Origin: Nostoc sp. CHAB 5834
Lineage (GTDB): Bacteria; Cyanobacteriota; Cyanobacteriia; Cyanobacteriales; Nostocaceae
Reading direction: 5' to 3'
Assembly (NCBI GenBank): GCA_020829485.1
Contig: JAIVFU010000095.1
Coordinates: 1-24,513, forward strand
DNA length: 24,513 nucleotides
The notes beneath the pieces are model-generated. The model saw nothing but the letters and a program-made list of their open reading frames with translations, was not told the DNA's origin and made no database searches. Of the stretch, positions 23,120 to 24,513 are shown in pieces. Position 1 is the stretch's first letter. Each line of letters opens with the position of its first letter. The translations under genes and the position numbers were made by a program.

Positions 23120-23259
23120 TTGAAACCTGTAGTTATTCGGTGATGAAAAGGATTTGCCCTCATCCCCCAAATCTGGGATTCGGGGAGCCAGAATTTCAAA
23201 GTCCCTCTCCCAGATATGGGAGAGGGATTTAGGGTGAGGGCAAAAACTACGGTTTTCAA
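23120..23259. repeat. 140-bp inverted-repeat element (MITE-like)
   Basis: The ends TTGAAACCTGTAGTT (23120-23134) and AACTACGGTTTTCAA (23245-23259) are inverted repeats at 13 of 15 positions. A second inner pair, TTTGCCCTCATCCC and GGGTGAGGGCAAA, adds to the palindrome. The interior includes CCCTCTCCCAGATATGGGAG, itself a hairpin. There is no coding potential. Confidence 0.55.
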
Positions 23260-23275
23260 CTTAGATGAGGTTTAG

Positions 23276-23518
23276 CTAGGGAAAAAGCAACACAAGTAAT
23301 TCGTCACGAGTGAAACCAGCATGAGCAGCAACATCTTTCAGTATGGCGTTAAGAGTACCAATTTTAATCGGGTCATGGGCGGGAACTGTGATGTGATGCT
23401 CACCATTCTGTTGAGTAGTTAACCGAATGTGGCTGCCCTTTTGATGACTGACCTCGTATCCTAGACGAGCAAGAGCGTTAACTAATTCTGAACCAGATAA
23501 GTCTCGTGGAAGCTTCAA
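23276..23518 (-). CDS. hicA: HicA family mRNA interferase toxin
   Basis: An 80-residue HicA starting MKLPRDLSGSELVNALARLG. It has KGSHIRLTT (the catalytic His region), the strand HHITVPAHDPIKIG and the C-terminal helix FTRDELLVLLFP, so it is complete, unlike the HicA at 5616. It would cleave mRNA when free of antitoxin. The start is a TTG (23516-23518) that overlaps the stop of the upstream HicB-like gene (TTGA), a translational coupling that keeps toxin made after antitoxin. It is the last gene of a three-gene cassette on -. Confidence 0.82.
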   Translation of the reverse strand: MKLPRDLSGSELVNALARLGYEVSHQKGSHIRLTTQQNGEHHITVPAHDPIKIGTLNAILKDVAAHAGFTRDELLVLLFP

Positions 23519-23724
23519 GAAGCTATTACCTCATCACGTACTATGTGTAACCGAATAATTTTGGGACGGTTTTGTTCATTAGGAAAATGACAGTGAACCG
23601 CATCACGGATCATTTCGCGTAGTGCTTCTATATCGTCAGCCTGAGTAAAAATTGACTCGGTTAGAGCTACTGCTGTATAACCACCATCAGGATCATCTTC
23701 AACGAGAAATACAATTTCAGTCAT
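23515..23724 (-). CDS. HicB-like antitoxin domain protein (partner of the HicA)
   Basis: A 69-residue protein starting MTEIVFLVEDDPDGGYTAVA. The strand-turn-strand followed by the helix ALREMIRDAVHCHFPNE is the degraded RNase H-like fold of HicB, without a DNA-binding domain. Relatives are often misnamed 2-oxoisovalerate dehydrogenase. AAGGGAAGAG lies 5-14 bases before the ATG, a strong ribosome binding site. Its stop overlaps the HicA start. With no DNA-binding domain it could neutralise HicA but may not repress the operon itself. Confidence 0.75.
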   Translation of the reverse strand: MTEIVFLVEDDPDGGYTAVALTESIFTQADDIEALREMIRDAVHCHFPNEQNRPKIIRLHIVRDEVIAS

Positions 23725-23758
23725 AACTCTTCCCTTAACTACTAAATTTTACGATCGC

Positions 23759-23962
23759 TCATGAGACAATAATCTCTTGCGCGATCGCACCGGGGGCTAA
23801 CTCAATTGATTCCGGCTGTAAATACAATTGAATAGCTTCTTTAATATTTTCCAAAGCTTCTTCTTCAGTTTCTCCTGCTGAAGTACAGCCAGGTAATTCT
23901 GGACACCATACAGCCCAATCGCCTGTTTCTAGGTCTGATTCAAGAATCACGCGCCATTTCAT
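23759..23962 (-). CDS. hicB: Second HicB-family protein, first gene of the cassette
   Basis: A 67-residue HicB starting MKWRVILESDLETGDWAVWC, with the classic PELPGCTSAGETEEEALENI turn-helix and EAIQLYL. This is the antitoxin core fold, also without a DNA-binding domain. It lies 34 bases upstream of the second HicB-like gene on the same strand. AGAGGA precedes the ATG by about 8 bases. Its fold resembles the N-terminus of the decayed HicB at 5489, but the sequences differ. Whether it binds the same HicA or acts alone cannot be told from sequence. Confidence 0.75.
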   Translation of the reverse strand: MKWRVILESDLETGDWAVWCPELPGCTSAGETEEEALENIKEAIQLYLQPESIELAPGAIAQEIIVS

Positions 23963-24005
23963 AGCTAATCCTCTGGGATGTAATTATTGTAAATTAGGAA
24001 CAGCA

Positions 24006-24032
24006 ATGTCTACGACGAGCTACGCCTACGCA
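24006..24032. repeat. 27-base repeat, copy 2 (paired with 23011-23037)
   Basis: ATGTCTACGACGAGCTACGC then CTACGCA, 25 of 27 bases identical to the copy at 23011, same orientation. Confidence 0.6.
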
Positions 24033-24230
24033 TCTCTAAAACTTAAAATCTAAAATCTCCGTAACTTTCCCAACTATCCCAATCTCCCGAAATTTCCTCA
24101 TTATCCCAGTCCCTCGAACTGTCCCAGTTTCCACGCTTTCCCCAATTTTTTCGTTGTCTCCAATCTTCCCCACTTAACTTAGTTGTATTCGATTTTAAAT
24201 CTATTAGGACTTACGCAACTGGCATATTAT

Positions 24231-24295
24231 TTTTAGTTTGTAGTGAGGACTTTAGTCCTCAAAATCAGGGCTAAAGCCCTTACTACAAACTAAAA
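24231..24295. repeat. Large palindromic repeat (29-bp imperfect stem)
   Basis: The left arm TTTTAGTTTGTAGTGAGGAC and on (24231-24259) pairs with the right arm AGGGCTAAAGCCC...CTACAAACTAAAA (24267-24295) with three mismatches, around CAAAATC. The first arm recurs at 2116-2139. The self-complementary blocks GGACTTTAGTCC and GGGCTAAAGCCC are nested inside, so each arm can also fold alone. Confidence 0.7.
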
Positions 24296-24460
24296 GTTTT
24301 AATTTTTTGGGTCATGGGCGAAGGTTTCATGCCGATAAAGAAACCACGCGCCAGCAGATGCACAAGTGTATTGAGTGGATGGAATCTTTAAGCTTCCCCG
24401 GTCTGAAGACGCGGGGATTTCTGAAGAGTCCACAAAAGAACTTTCTTAGGCATACTTAAA
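24296..24460. other. Possible decayed gene or insertion-sequence end with a hairpin
   Basis: A frame from about 24301 reads HGRRFHADKETTRQQMHKCI, then EWMESLSFPG and a stop near 24450, but no start or family is evident. Inside it, CCCCGGTC-TGAA-GACGCGGGG (24396-24416) is an 8-bp stem with one bulged base. Hairpins of the CCCCGTCTT/AAGACGGGG kind are found at the ends of IS200/IS605 elements, so this may be such a remnant. Confidence 0.3.
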
Positions 24461-24513
24461 ATGCCTCTACCTACTCCACTTAAGTCAAACTTAAATATCG
24501 CAGCTACTTTTCT
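24461..24513 (+). CDS. Possible start of a gene running off the right edge
   Basis: An ATG at 24461 opens a frame MPLPTPLKSNLNIAATF that stays open to the edge. No ribosome binding site is clear (CTTAAA just upstream). The sequence is too short to identify. Confidence 0.3.
   Translation, partial: MPLPTPLKSNLNIAATF

Noticed and set aside
1..24513. tRNA or rRNA genes
   Set aside because: No cloverleaf with a GTTCGA-like T loop and no rRNA-like stretch was noticed on either strand by eye. A covariance-model scan would be needed to be certain.

Overview
The window looks like chromosomal DNA of a filamentous, probably heterocyst-forming cyanobacterium of the Nostoc/Anabaena group. The evidence is about twenty HIP1-type GCGATCGC sites, several heptanucleotide tandem repeats of the STRR kind, dispersed palindromic repeats, and a gene set typical of cyanobacteria: GuaB3, a DUF3531 protein, Uma2, a Calvin-cycle class II aldolase, m-type thioredoxin and an aa3-type oxidase with ctaA/ctaB.

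Layout. 1-3593: the tail of an unrecognised gene, an exported TPR protein, a DUF3531 protein, a Nudix hydrolase and an SbcD-type nuclease, all on +. 3594-6453: a decaying accessory patch with a remnant of an HSDR_N-type restriction-related protein (in-frame stop), a low-GC repeat-containing membrane protein on -, a broken hicB-hicA pair and a 242-bp MITE-like element. 6454-11109: a YdcF-like DUF218 protein, guaB3, trxA, marC (on -), a second MITE-like element and a nitrilase-family amidase. 11405-16188, all on -: class II fructose-bisphosphate aldolase, Uma2, a PstS-like binding protein and a Ser/Thr kinase with a duplicated glycine-rich loop.

16623-22912 is the respiratory cluster. coxB-coxA-coxC lie on -, and are divergent from ctaA-ctaB on +. 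CtaB farnesylates heme b to heme O, CtaA oxidises heme O to heme A, and heme A goes into CoxA. CoxB carries CuA and takes electrons from cytochrome c or plastocyanin. The cluster thus encodes both the enzyme and its cofactor pathway. Repeats sit inside it: a perfect palindrome between coxC and coxA, heptamers overlapping the coxA start, and two direct repeats between ctaA and ctaB.

22913-24513 is again repeat-rich and holds a compact three-gene HicB-HicB-HicA cassette on -, a palindromic repeat, a hairpin that may come from an insertion sequence, and perhaps the start of another gene at the right edge.

No complete new system is proven. The items most worth following are the kinase with two glycine loops beside a PstS-like protein, the three-gene Hic cassette compared with the decayed hicBA at 5.5 kb, and the MITE-like families.
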